NCBI GenBank assembly: GCA_027886175.1 | Contig: JAJNNQ010000004.1 | Location: 2,480,001 to 2,544,000 of the forward strand | Direction: 5' to 3' | Length of the DNA: 64,000 bases | Source: Phylloscopus collybita | Taxonomy: Eukaryota; Chordata; Aves; Passeriformes; Phylloscopidae | Shown here: positions 1 to 20,866 of the stretch, piece by piece | How the letters are laid out: every line of letters begins with the position of its first letter | Numbering within the stretch: position 1 is the first letter of the stretch | The notes under the pieces: model-generated | Told to the model about the DNA's origin: nothing | The model's input: only the letters and a program-made list of their open reading frames with translations | Databases searched by the model: none | Translations under genes and position numbers: made by a program

Positions 1-1374
1 TATTTTTTTATAAAAATCCTAACTTTCTTGACAACTTTGTGCATTGGTACATAAAAACTGTGATTTCATGACAGTGAGGAAGTGATTGTTTGCTTACTGT
101 GTTTAACTAATTGTTTGGCACAGCTAGAATCAAAAGTGGAGTTTAACTCTTCCTTATCTTCAGATAATCAAATTGTGTAGTGTTCATCATTCCTTAACAC
201 TGAAAGTTGTTAAATTCACAGTCTATGTGGCTGCTGTGTTGTATTTGCTTACAAGGTACAGATTTGTCAATGACTCTAAAATTAAAATTGGATATATTCC
301 TCCAATATATATTCCTCCTGTATATTCTAGCTGCAGTCTCCTTCCAAGAAAACAAACAAACAACAACCCAAATCCAAAGAGATTGGATATTTTTTTAAAT
401 AGTAGGCTGTAAAACAGTGGACTTCAATATATATTCCATAAAGGAAAATGCTAAGTTCAGAATTCAATAACTGTAATGATCAAATCATCAAAGCTTATTT
501 TCATTTCAGAGTTTTTCTTTGCATCCTAACAAATAACTTAGCCTATGTGTTTTGGGAAAATGAGTCTGAGTTTCACATTGGCTCATTTCATTTCATTCTA
601 TTTCATACCTTCCCCTTCCTTTGATGCATGTAAACTTCTGAACACCTAACAGTTTTCAAAGCCACGGGAACTCAATTTGAGTGACACAGTGGCATCATAG
701 AACTTAGTGAAGAGGATAGGTCCACATGAGAAATATTGCTGGGGTAGAGTTACTTGAGAGCAAGCTACAAAATAAATGATAGGTGGAAAAATTTTGGACC
801 ACAAGGCAGTGCTGCTGTTCAGGACCAGGAGGGCACAAAGGTATATTAAGAAATACGCTCGCTTTACCTTGCCTTTTTTTTCCTGAAGCTGTATCAGTTA
901 CTCAGATTGCTTTAAGAATGCCTCTTTTTCATCTGCTCAGTTATGATTTCTCTGCCCTTTATTTGGACATTTTTGGCAGTTGTGACTTGAATTTTAAGTG
1001 TTTAGTTTGAAAGTTACACTTTATTTTTTAACTCTAGAAAGGCAAGTAAGAACTATTTTTAAAAAGTTAGTGCAACAAGGGTCAGCCATTGGCAAGTGTA
1101 GCAGGAGTTCAGTCAGAATTAAGTCCAGGGAGATGATGCATCAATAATGAAGAGTTGCTTAGGGAAAAAGATAAGGCTAGTTATTGACTGCCTCTGCAGT
1201 GTAATGAGGTAGGTAAAAAGTTTGACTGTAAATCCTTGGAATTCATACCTTGATGGTTTATTTTCTGGAGGGGCAAACAAACTGAAAACACAAAGCTTCC
1301 AGACTTTGGAGGTCTGCATTGTGTGATTTGTGGCCAGTGACAGGACTTGAGGAAACATGTGAAGCTGAGTCAGA

Positions 1375-1603
1375 GGTGATTTAGGTTAGATATCAGAAAA
1401 AAGCTTTTCATCAGAAGATGGCTGAGCATTGGAGCAGGCTCCCCAGGGAAATCACGGCACCAGCCTGACAGAGTTGAAGATGTATTTAGGCAATACTCTC
1501 AGGTATATGTGCCTTGAGGTGTCTCTGTAGGGCCAGGAGTGGGACTCAATGATCCTGATGGGTTCCTGTCAACTCAGCATATTCTGTGACTGTGATTCTA
1601 TGA
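1375..1603 (+). mobile_element. CR1 LINE 3' end fragment
   Basis: The stretch shows the typical eroded avian CR1 3' UTR order: ATATCAGAAAAAAGCTTTTC, GAGCAGGCTCCCCAGGGAAA, and a final GTGATTCTATGA tail. It is truncated at the 5' end, as most CR1 copies are, and contains no intact reading frame. Confidence 0.75.
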
Positions 1604-3602
1604 CTGACAACTGAAAGTCTTGCCAGTATCCTCTTAGCTTCCTGCTCTGCCTTCTGATACTTTTTGAAATTGTCTGTATTCAGCAGCGCTCTTCATCTAT
1701 CTCCTTTGTATTGTTACTATCAAAATCTGCACAGTATGCTAGAAAATCTGTACAGTACAAAAACTATAGTACTTTTAATTTATTTAGCACTGAGGGGGAA
1801 GTGAGGGAGAAAAAGAGTATTTTCTTTTTCTTCTCTAGTTACCTTAGATAGCACAGTGGTCTTTGTGTTCCTTATATGGTGTTCATTACCCCAGTTTTTT
1901 TCTTTGCCTTTCATGCTTCTGTATCAACAGAACTGAAATACTTAAGTTGGGTAGGAACAGGTCATCAGTAAGTATACAGCAAAGAAAGCTTATGGTAATG
2001 AATAGTTGCAGGAGCTAAATAAAAAGGGAAATGAGGAACAAGGAGTATTGCAGTAGATTTTAGGCCAGAAGCAGAATATGGAGAGATAAAATATACAATA
2101 TACAGAGTACAATATAGTTGTACTTGTTTCCAGTTGAAAAACGTCAATGAAGCATCACATCGAAGCTTCATTCATGCTTCTGGTGGAGAATCTTACAAGC
2201 CATAGATATGTAACAAGTTGCAGATGTGTAGTTCAGGCACTATATGATACTTTGGTGAAGTCTGTATGCTTTTGAGTAACAAATTTTGATAAAATGAAGT
2301 CAGATTTTTTCCATCCTCTTTTAAACTGGTGAGTAGGTTGTCACATTACAAATGAGATTGTGAAAATTCAGTGTATTCAGCAAATTAAAGGAAGCCTGAC
2401 CCTTTAATTCCCTACAAGATATTTGTCCTAGTTGACTTACCTGTTCCATGTTTATGGTTCTACACGTTTAGATATTTTTAATCTCATTTTTCTATCCATC
2501 ATATGGTTTGAGTATAAGATCAAGTCACTGTTTTCAGCAGAAATGGTACCTTAGTCCTTGGAAATTAACAGTGTCCATCACTGCAGAGTGGTGTACCAGT
2601 CCCCTTAAGTACTGTCCTTCTCTTTCCTGGTGTGAGACTGCACACTGCAGGAGAAGGCAGTCTCCTTCCTTCCAATAATAATAGTTTGATGGGGCCCTTT
2701 GTGGTACATAATACAATCTTTCCACATCATGGGACCTTTTTCCTCAAGTTTCGGTGTGCTAGCAGTCAGAAATGGGGAAGTAAAAGGCCTTTTTCATCTA
2801 ACCTTATTTCTTTCTGGCTTGTGTTTGATGATGCCTCTAATTATGTGGCACCATATTGATTTTCATTTTTTTCAGTTGTCTTCTCACACTAATTGCATTA
2901 CAGAAGTTATGAATTTGATGTCTTGGGCTCTGCCTGTCTCTTCCTGAGCATTGCGTGGTTTTTCAGCTACCTCACCACCATCTTATACATAAGTGACATA
3001 CTTATAAGGTACATACTGTACCTCTGCAGCTTTGCAAATGCTGTCATGATTTCGGCATAGTATGTGATACCAGGGTAAGGTCATATAAATGAACACTTTC
3101 AGTAGCAAATTTGCAGTTAGTTGTTTATGGAAAAATCAGAATAAACTGTCTTACAATTCACACCTTTTGCTTGTACAAATCAAATTGAACTTCAATATAT
3201 ACCAAACATTCTGGCAAACTGAAGATGTGAAATATGTTCAATTCGTAGCATCTAAACAGAAAAATACTTCTATACATATAACGTCTATGACAGACAACCT
3301 CCACAAAATCTGATTCATGGAGACCAAGGGTGCATAAGAAGGGTTTTAATATAGGCTTTCCATCATATAACTTTCACATGTCACCCAATTCATATTAAAA
3401 AAATTTTCTTTTTACAGATAGCCATGTAAATATTAGCATGAAAAATATGAGACTTGTCTATTTCTCTTTGAAGAAAGAATGAAGCAGACAAAAAGTTAAA
3501 CATAGCCATAATGCAATATTATGATTGCCCACATTAACTGAAGGAAAATATTGCAGAAGCTTCTACAGCCATTGAGGAAATTATGTAATATAACTGCAGC
3601 CA

Positions 3603-3725
3603 GAAAATGTCCTAGAAGTTCATCCAGTCCAGCCCTCATCTCTAAACGAGGATCAGCTTACCTCAATATCCCTGGAAGCATTGCAACCTGTTTTTTGATT
3701 TAACTTTTAGTCAGGGATGGATCAA
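3603..3725 (-). mobile_element. Degraded CR1-like fragment
   Basis: The phrase CATCCAGTCCAGCCCTCATC followed downstream by CAGGGATGG resembles an old CR1 3' region read in the opposite direction (the TTCCAACCC...AGGGATGG order). It is too eroded to assign a subfamily. Confidence 0.4.
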
Positions 3726-4885
3726 AATAGCCTGAGGTAATCTTGTCTGATTTTGTGCACCATATGCAGTTAGAAATGTGTTTCCACAAGCCTGTGGGAA
3801 ATAATTGCTCATATTTATGGAATGAAAGACTTATCTTGTCACCTTTTCACTCCACAAACAGTCTTCTATATAAACAGTCTTCTATATAAACTTCATATAA
3901 ATATAAATATAAAATATTTCTTAAGTCTTTTTCTAATGTTTAAAAAATGTTCTTATTATTCTAAACTTCCTCCAACTTCTCTATATGTTTCTATGCATTT
4001 AGCCCAAAATGGAGAACAGAATCCAGCTTAGACCTCAAGAGTGCTAAGCAGAATGTACCATCATTGAAATCCATATGAATTAAACATAAAAAATCACGTT
4101 TTTTAATATGCTGTTGAGTCATATTTATTGTAACTCAACACCTCTGATTGTTGTCAGCACATTTTTCATTTCAATTCTGTCCTAGTGTGCCTTTGAATTT
4201 CAAATTTGTAATATATCCATCCTTCTTTCTTCAGTGTGTCCCTTCCCGATGATTCCTCTTGGCACATCTAACCCGTAGTTTGCTTGCTTGTAGAATCTCC
4301 CTTTTTTTAAAAAAGAGTGATTTTAGAAGAGTGGTTTCTTTTTATATCCAGTCTGCTGATAGTTACATAAATTCAATATTCTAAATGTAAGTTGGTCTAC
4401 TCTTTCTTATGCAAATGTAATGTAGCAGATAAAATTGAAGTAATTAGGAGATTTTAACTCTATGACTTAGACAGTGAGTGAAAAACTAGTAATTTATGAG
4501 TTGACCAACAAATAAGAAACGATAAGTGGAGACAAAAATAAAAAATATTTCTGTATGTTTAATAAAAAAGCTCTCAAGCAACTTCATTTTTTGTAGGTTC
4601 GTGGCTTAATTTTTTCTCATATTAAAATCTAGTTTTAATATGATTTAATGATTGATTATGGAGTCTCTGAAAAATCTTGCTGCTGTACAGCTTTAACTGT
4701 CCATAGTAACTTTAGGATCCAGAATAAATTCCTGTTTCCCTAATTATTTCTGTACTTCCTTTAAAATCCTTTATAGCAGGAAAGAATGATTTTTTGCCCT
4801 TTGTTCAAGTTTCATACTTGTTTCAGTAAGTTATTTTTCATTTCTGGATCACAGGGGTTTTTATTGCTTGTATTTCCTTTCACAG

Positions 4886-12161
<7,276 letters not shown>

Positions 12162-13085
12162 AATGGACAAAAATGACCTAAAAGCAGAGTCAGTTGTGGA
12201 ATGTTTTAAAAAGAAAACTATAACGTAAGTGTGATATAGCAAGGTGCCTGTGTATGATTTCAGTAGTAACAATTTCTTAGCTGGTTATGTTATACAAACA
12301 TAAAGGGTTAGTATATGGTGATGCTTAACTGGAATCTTTAATTTGTGCATTACATATGCTTCATAAGGATGAGGTTAGTTTTATAATATTGTAATAAACC
12401 ACCTCCATCTACTTCCACCTGATGAATAACTGATGTAATGAGAGCAGGAAACACTTTTTTTGGTGTGTTGCGGTTTGTGAAAAAGGCGTTCTAGCAAAGT
12501 ACTTCAAACAATAAGCCCATTTGCATGATCTAGATGTGTAAGAAAATTCAAAAGTTCTTCACAGTACAGTTATCATGGCTAAATTGTTTGATATCTTCCT
12601 GTTGTGGGCTAGAGATTTTTGAAATAAAATTAGCTTTGTTTGTCTCTGTGGAAGAAGAAACCCAAGGACCGCATTACAATTATCACCCTGCAGTTTGCTG
12701 TTGTTCACATGCTTCAGAAAAATAAGGATAATACCTTGGTATTGCTTGAACTGCACTATGTACAGTTGCATGCAATTTCTACCACTTTATTTTTATATTT
12801 GGGAATATACACACAGTATCTGCTCTATATTGAGAAACCAGTATTATGCACGTCACACTTGTTAGTGCTCTATTTTTTTTAAGTGAGAGCATGGTTTTTC
12901 TCTTCAGACTTTTTTATTTGATAAGTATGTATCTTAGAAGCAGAGGTTTTGTGCTGCTTTGGGTCAATGCGATATGTCTAAGATACAACTTTGCATTTCT
13001 GTAGATGCATTAAAACATTTGGCCAATCAGAGAGGACACTCCACTTCCAAGTAGTGGTTGAAATAAAGAAGTCAGAACTGGATGT
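12162..13085 (+). other. RNF170: RNF170 3' UTR with candidate poly(A) signals
   Basis: T-rich sequence after the RNF170 stop with AATAAA hexamers at 12393-12398, 12623-12628 and 13062-13067. Any could end the transcript, giving 3' UTRs of roughly 0.25, 0.5 or 0.9 kb. No coding sequence is seen. The usage is inference and would need 3'-end reads. Confidence 0.55.
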
Positions 13086-16000
13086 TTACACATGTACATG
13101 TACTTGTATGTGTACGGTGTAGATGTTTACCCAAATGTACATTCTGCAATATATGTGTACTAAACAACATAGATATTGGGGTGATTTTCGGTTGGAGTTT
13201 TCTTGTTTGATGGTTGTTTGATTTGGATATTGATAGAAGAGGTTCTGAATTACCTTGAAAAATAGTCTGTGATAAGGGACCACAAAAAAATAGTGAAAGT
13301 GTTTTCAGAAATACCAGGGTATTAATTGTCCTTAAAGCTGGTTTTTTTTTTTTTTCATGTTGAATTTGAGCATAGGCTATCATAGATATACAGGCAATTT
13401 GAAAATGCTTTCATTTTGAGCAGTGGTTGCCACTATAAAGGTCCAGGATATGACAGATCATTGTACTTTTTAGCTAGAGGAATGATAATTGCAATTTAAC
13501 TTCCTGAGTACTTGAAAGACAGTGAATTAATAGGTGATTCTTTGTGTGTTTACATATATAGGTGAGACTAACAATGAAAGGGACCTTTTCACCGCTTCTG
13601 TGTTTTCCCCTTGCAGGTGTCTTTCCACAGCTTCTAGCACTTAGGCATGTGCAGGAAGATGCCAGAGCCAAAACCTCAGGTGTCAGTCATTGAGGGTGCA
13701 GATTGTCCTTCAGTGTCAGTGTTCTAAATGACATTCATTTAAAACTAAATTCACCAATTCTTCATTTGAAAATTTAGTTTTGGAAATCTAAGGACATTTT
13801 ACAAATGAACTGGAAAGCTAAACTTTTCTTTTTTGCTGTTTGATAGAGATGGGCAAGAAGAGAAAAGGGAAGTGAAGCAAGGTTTGGAGGAAGAAAGCTA
13901 GAGAGAAAATTACATTTTTTGGAAGCAAATGCTAACTAACTTTTCTTGAGCATCTTGGTTGAGCTTTTCCCATTGTGTTGGCATTGTTAAAGTATGGTGA
14001 TGTTTCAGTGCCTACCTCAGTTAAAACTCTTTAAGGTATTAATGAGTAAGGGTGAGATATTCATAAGCTGTTAGATGCATTTACAAAGCAAGATAGTAGT
14101 TTAGAATGTTACATAAGACAGAATTTCACAGTTTTGCAGTAAGTATTTGTTTTGGTTTAGGAGTTTTCTCTCTCAAGAAATATAGCTGAAAACAAACCCC
14201 AAAAATTCTTTTTTGATTGAGTAAATTTAACACCCTCTTTTCTCCTGGAGTTTAAGTTGTAAGTCTGCTTAGAGAAGAGTGTGAACTGCTCTTGTAGAGT
14301 AATTGGGGTTTGTTCATGGATTTTGTTGATCTAGTACCTCATCCATGCTTTCATCCTATGATTATAATTTTCCCATGACTCTAAATCCACAGTGGATATA
14401 GATGCACATGAAGCTGCTTACTGTTTTCTTTGAATTTCTCAATTCCATGTGCTACTGAGAAATTCATGTGGAAATTCCCTATTCCACACAGGGATCCCCC
14501 CACAGGGGATCGTGTGTATCTGAAATCATACACAAACCACATCTGAAAGACTATATGAAGTTTCCCCATGCTCTTTTTCTTCAGTACATTTTTGGTAGCC
14601 AGAAGGGTTTAACTCAGAGGCTTCTGCTTACTTTTGAGTATTGAGTAACACTGTAATCTTAAATTCAACACATTGAATGCTTGACAGAATTAGGACTGTT
14701 CTTTTCAGCAATATGTGTGCTTGCTTGTGGATGTTCTTTTCTGGTCCTGCAAGCTGATGATAAATCACAGTATTATGACTTGTTCAGGCCTTTTTGTGTA
14801 ATGCGAAGATGCATCTGTCCTGCAATGTCTGGCCGCTGCTCCTTTCCACAAATCTGAAGTAGCTGTAAGTTAGCTATCTTGGGTGCATAGCTTGATCTTA
14901 ACCTAAGCTCTAGAACTCCCAAGAAGTTGGAGATTAAAATACGAGCATGTAGTATTCCTGAACTGTGTACTGCCACTGGCAGCAATGTGAAAGGTAAGGG
15001 TTAGGGCTGAACACGGGCTTCAGAATGTGAAGGAAATATATGATGCTGTGTGCAGAGTGCCTGCAAACATCACTGTGGTTTTGTCTCCTGAGATGGGGCA
15101 GGCATGTCACTAAGGAGGGAAAATTAAAAAAAAAACTAAAGCAGGAAGATGTATGGGAATAAAACACAGTTCTTAAAAGATCACATGGGCACCAAAAAAG
15201 CTATGTGAAATGTTTGATTGTTCTAGCAATATTAACAAAGAGGAAAATAAAAATTATACTTAATAGTTCTTACAAAATAACTTGTAGCATCTTGAGGCCT
15301 AATGATCATCGCTGTATAGAGCGATCCATTTCTGTGCTGTTTGTGTGCCACACCATTGATGTCTGTGAAGATCAGGCACAACAGTGTGGTTTGGGGATAC
15401 AATTTTGCCGTAAGTTTCATAAAACTGTAGCAGTATGTTACACTAGATTTTTAAGACAAAAGAATTTAAAACTACTTGTTGTTACTTTTAATGATAATAA
15501 ATTGCTGTTAAAGAGATTCTCTTGAATTATTTTATTTTATTGACTATCTGCAATGTTGTTTTATTTCCCCTTTTTCCACTTCCATACTTCAAAGTTGTAA
15601 GTGTGGCATCCCATCCTTGAGGGGAAGGGAGTACTCAAGATTTGTAGGTGCTCATGATAAAAAAAAATTACAAAAGTCAGAGGATCCACAAAAACTCACA
15701 ATGTTCTAATAGTAAATTACATACTTGGCATGAAAATTGGTGTAAGTTAGGACCTGATCTCCTCTACAAACACATGGTAGTGGGTTTTGAACAGAGGGAG
15801 AGTGTGAAAGGGGAGAGAGAAAGACAGAAAGTAATTAAACAGGAGGAGAGAGAAAGAAGAAGAGAGGGAAAGAGAGATCACTAGTCCTAGCTCCAGTATC
15901 GACCAGCTGGGGTATCCTGGGGATGCCCACACACATGGGCTTGGTTGGAATACCTTTTACAGATAAAGCTCCCCATCTTGGAGATAAGTTTCTCACTTCC

Positions 16001-19000
16001 TACGCAAATTAGTAATCCTGTGCAGGACATTCCCCTCGACCTTTCTGGAACAGGATTGGAAGGCTTTGGGGATCTCTGGTGGTCTCAGTCCCCTCTTACA
16101 GTCCATGCCCACTTCTCATCCTCATCCCTGCACTTGTTCCCATCTCCAGGAGCCAAAACAAGGGCGTTTGTCCCAGAAATGTGCTGCCCTACCTCATTAT
16201 GGCCTCTTCTCCAGCCACATCCTGTTCTTTCTCAGTTTATTATTACCAACAATTCTTGCCTGTTATTACCAACAATCCATGGTTGGCTCCACAGCTATTG
16301 GTGTTTGAGACATATACATTAGCCCTCTTGTCTCCTAAGATTCTACAGGTAGTAACTTTTCTGCCATTGTGATCTATTCTTGTCGTGGTGTCTGTGGTCA
16401 GGATATTTAGATATAACTCAATGTTTTTCATCTTTATGATTGCCATAATAAAGATTACAAAATTTCTAAGATTCTAGTGCCAAAAGCGTATTGTACCTCA
16501 GATGTCCTTTCCTAAGCAGTCCAACCAGTTCCGTCAGATCCATGAGCACTAAGCTTTCAGGCTGATGAATCAGTATAGATGATCAGTTAGCAACTTCACA
16601 TAACAATCCTCAAGCAAACAAAAGCATAAAGCCAGGTGTATGAGAATGTAAGCAAACAGAAAATAGTCTCTATAAGTTTACAGGAAGATTGAAGAAGGAA
16701 GGATGAAGATAGGGCTTGGAAGAACTGGATGTGACTTGTCTGCTGCAGTCCCAGGCTTTTCTTAATTCAGAAGGGGCCCTGTGCATCAGGAAGACATGAT
16801 CCATTTTGCTAAGAAATGTCTAACAAATCATAGCTGGGAAGTCTAGTGCCAAGTTGGGCCGAGTCTTTCTTTGTATGCAAGCCTGCTTTGGTACACAGTT
16901 CCAGTGTTTATGGAAAAATGTCTAATTGCATAATTGGTAAGATGCTATTAAATCAGGTTGAAAGTTTGATGTGTATATTCTACACTTGTCCTAACACCTG
17001 ATGCCCATGTGCTTGAAAGTTCCTTAGCCAAGGCTGCCAAAGGACATGCATTTTTAGGAGGTCTGTTGTACTGTTGCAGTTTTGCGTAGATTTTCCACTT
17101 CCAGCTGTCAGCCAAACAGAAAACTGCCTGTTAGTCACCCATACTGAAAGCTACATGGGCATTTGTTCTGTGGAGACAGAGCAATAAGTCTTACTATCCC
17201 TGTTTCTTTGAGACCTAGTAGGTTGCCTTCTTCCCTTTTGTATGTACTGTGTTTTTAAACTGGAGAAGAAGCTGCTGAATTTCATTCAGTCTGATTCACT
17301 CAACTTATGGACCTACAGAGGTTTAGAGCAGAGGTAGGTCTTAAGGTCCTGCTCTCGTGTGGACAACACATCATTAGACACCGTGATAAGTGGAGGTGCT
17401 TTCTGTAAGTTGGGGATTTTTTTCATTCAGGGCATGAGAAGCCTATCCAAATAATAAATGATTAATACTTCAAAACCAGTAAAGAAAAGCAGGAGTTTAG
17501 ATTTGAATTTCATATTCTACAGCTTGGACTCAGTCTATTGGTATGCCCCTGCTCTGTACCATGCTGCCATGTGAGATGTTTGTCACCTCGGAATCCTATC
17601 ATGGGTACACAAAAGCCTATCATGGGTACATTTTGTTTGTGCCTAAGTAATCTCAGATCTTACCATGGGGATTTCTATCGCAACCTTCATGTCAAAGGTT
17701 AGGGCTGTTGTATTGAACAGGTGAAATCAAAGGGTGTGGCAAGTTGGGGGGTAATAAAAAGGATCCTCCTAAAGTAAATTTCTAACTGCATAATATACTC
17801 TCATTCGTAATGCATGGCCTTGTTTGAGGATGTCCAAATAGCTTGTCTCTCTTTTTTATGCTAATGCTAGATAGAAGGCACAAGAATTATGTCAAGACTA
17901 TACAATAAATCCAGAAATAAAAGTTGAAGGTATTTTGACTACAGGATAGACTGAGGAAGATACGAGTCTTTATTTATGTTAAAACAGGATTGTATTTCCT
18001 GTATTAGGTGTGACTGGAGAAACACATATAGCTAGAGTTTGAGTGATAGCAAATGAGACTTAGACTAGAACAAATTTGCGAAAGTGAATGGAGAGGGGAT
18101 TTTGTGTTGTGGAACCTCTTCTGTGAGATCTCGGAAGGCAGGCCAACACCTGTAGGGACTGGTTTTTGCACAACTGGTCCTGCCTGGGGAAAGGGCAGGA
18201 CAATGAAAAGGTGGCTGCTTTCAAGGCAGCACATCTGGTCCTTAATAGATGTGAGACCAAAGAAGCTTGATCTGACATGTTGTTTCTGGCACACACTACC
18301 TGTATGCATCAGCTGGCAGACCTGACCAGCTTACCTTTCCCGAGGAATTTTTCTAAATAGCAGTGTTTAAAATCCATGGCATAACAATATCACTACACCT
18401 TATTTCAGGACACCTTAATGATTATTTACTATAATATTCCATTTTATGGCAAAACTCCTTGTTTGTCTGATATTTTCCAAGTAGAGGACTGATTCTCATG
18501 ATTAACAGATGATTAATTGGTGGGAGAGAAGGAGAGGGGAAAGGAACATAATTGATAATATTGAGTCCATTGCTCATTGCTGGCAGGTAACTAATGAGGA
18601 GCCATGGGTGTATCAGGTGTTAGTAACAGCTTGGCTAGAATATGTTTCATGGAAAGCTGTTCAGCTTCACACTAGCATATGCTGTGCTTCACAGTCAACA
18701 ATTGTTTTCAACCCCTTCCCCCCTTTGTCTTCATTCTGGAAACTCATTTTTTCTTTTACCAAAGTGGGGATGCAGCAAAACCTGAAAATAATCCATACTT
18801 TATACACGGCAGTCAAGTACTGCTGAGTAAACCATCTTTTTCCGGGATAGGCCTCCCATCATTCCATGAGATGTGACCTTGCTCTCCATAGCAGAAGGTC
18901 GCATTTTTGTTCTTCCTGCCTTCTTCACCATCTAGTTGCCAGAGCTTGGTGCTGTCTGATGTGGTTGCTATTATGTGTAGGCTCTAAGGAGGGTCATGGT

Positions 19001-20762
19001 AATCAGTTTAATACAGGTTGACCCAAAATATGCCTCATCAGCTTGCTAGTTTATGACAGTTTATGTTTTCACCCCATCTATGGTCTTCAGCATCTGACCA
19101 ACTTGATCTGAGGCTGCTCTGGTTTTGTTTCTCTTTTTCTTGCAGGATTTGGCTGTTTTGTTCATTCTCCTCCTTCTTACTTACTGTTCTCTGTAAGGAC
19201 CAAAATGAAGATCACAAAACAAATTATGATTAATCACTTGCTTATATACTGCAACAGTTCACACCTTACCCCTTAACTTCCAGCCAACCCCTTAAGGCTC
19301 TTGCATCTCATAGGCCATGCATCAGGAAGGAAGGTAGATGTGTCTGTCGTTAAAGGGCTAAATTCCTCATGCAGCAACCTGAAGAAGACAGTTCGGAATA
19401 GCTCTCTGGTTCTGCCTCCTGTCCATGCAAGGAGCTAGAGAGGCACGCTGGGTCTGCTGCCTTTTCCAAAAAAGGGTGCAGGACCTGAAGTCCAGCAGAC
19501 TTTTCCTTTACACCTATAACTTCCCTTGGTATTGCCTCCTGGTTTGGTAGCTGCATGTAGAGAGTGAAGCACCAGAAGAAGCAAGGCATCATACAGACCT
19601 CCTATTTAGGCAGGCTGTGTTTGTGCCTGGGAGGCTGGAGAAGAGCCCACATACTAAGGAGCTGTTGCATTCAGTTTCAGTCACATCTGGAGAGACTGGT
19701 TTTCTCTGTCACTGAGGTTGTCAGGTACAAGTCTTTTCTTGATAAAAACCAAGCATTGCTTTGAAAATAATCTCTGGCGTTAACCTTTATTTACATATAG
19801 GTATTTTGAGCCCCCGGGTTCTCATTCTCATGGTTTCTTTCACAGCTTCCACAGGCAAAGATTGTCTCAGTATGAAAAGAAGAAGAGAAAACTCTTCTTT
19901 TTTGTAATGATATTGCAACTGCAAGAACCCTAGAAAAGAAACCAACCATGTAAGACACTTGATTAAAACCACAAGGACTGGTGGTTTTAAAACATGGTGC
20001 CAACAAAGCCACTTCTCTGGAAATCCCATGAATTTCCTTTTCTGAGCTGCTGGGCAAACCTTTCCCTGGATTCAGATTTTCACTTTGGATTCACCTTCCT
20101 TGGAAGAAGCAAGTTATGGATAATAATTTTTTTACAAATGTTAGATCAGCAGCAGAATTAGCCACACAGCCCCAGCAGAACTTCTCCCATCCTACCTCCT
20201 GTTCTACTGTGGGCTGCCGTCCTCAGTGACTGCCTCGGTGACTCAGGGGGGCACTGTAGGTGCTGTGGTAGATCTGAGGCAAAGGGGTGTAGGGGATAGC
20301 TGAAACATCTCATAATCCACAATTGCTGATGTCTCAGTGTCAGGAATGGAAGAAGGAAGTAGGGAGATCTTTACCCTTTGAAAAAGAGAGGGAGTCAGGG
20401 GACCACTGGCTGGCCAGGAAATCCATAAACAGCAGCCCCCAGTAAGGTATGAGGGATACTCAGATCAGATCCTAACAGAGGCCCATAATGATCCCATGAG
20501 GAGTGTGAGGCAGACAAAAAACAAGGCCAGGATGAAGTTGCAGGCTGGGCATTGGCCCCCAGCATCAGTGAGCTGATGGAGGGGACCTGCAGTAAAGCAA
20601 GATGTGCCCCATGGTTCCCTCAGCACTGCAGGGCAGCTTCACTGTACACTAGAGAGGAAAGCCAGCCCCTGGGGCCAGGACTGAGCTAGAGGTGACAGCT
20701 GGCCCTCCACCCCTGTGAGTTGATGGAGCTGACCTCATACTGTTCCTCCTTCATGTTGCTGA

Positions 20763-20866
20763 AGGGGTTTTTTTTGTGTTTTGTTTTGGTTGTGGGTTTT
20801 GGTTGGTTGTTTGTTTGTTTTGGGAGTTTTTGTGGTGGTGGTTGTGGTGGTGGTTGTTGTTGTTTT
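20763..20866. repeat. GT-rich low-complexity tract
   Basis: About 100 bp composed almost entirely of G and T on the + strand (TTTTG, GGTT and GTGGTGGTT runs). It is one of five similar tracts in the window. Open frames across it are low-complexity artefacts. Confidence 0.8.

Larger units (their letters stand above)
1..4885 (+). other. RNF170: RNF170 upstream intron (window starts inside it)
   Basis: AT-rich DNA, T-rich on the + strand as expected for an intron of a + strand gene. It holds a CR1 3' end at about 1375-1603, a more degraded CR1-like stretch near 3603-3725 and a short 16-bp direct duplication at 3857-3888. I searched it for the missing N-terminal RNF170 exon and saw none. Confidence 0.7.
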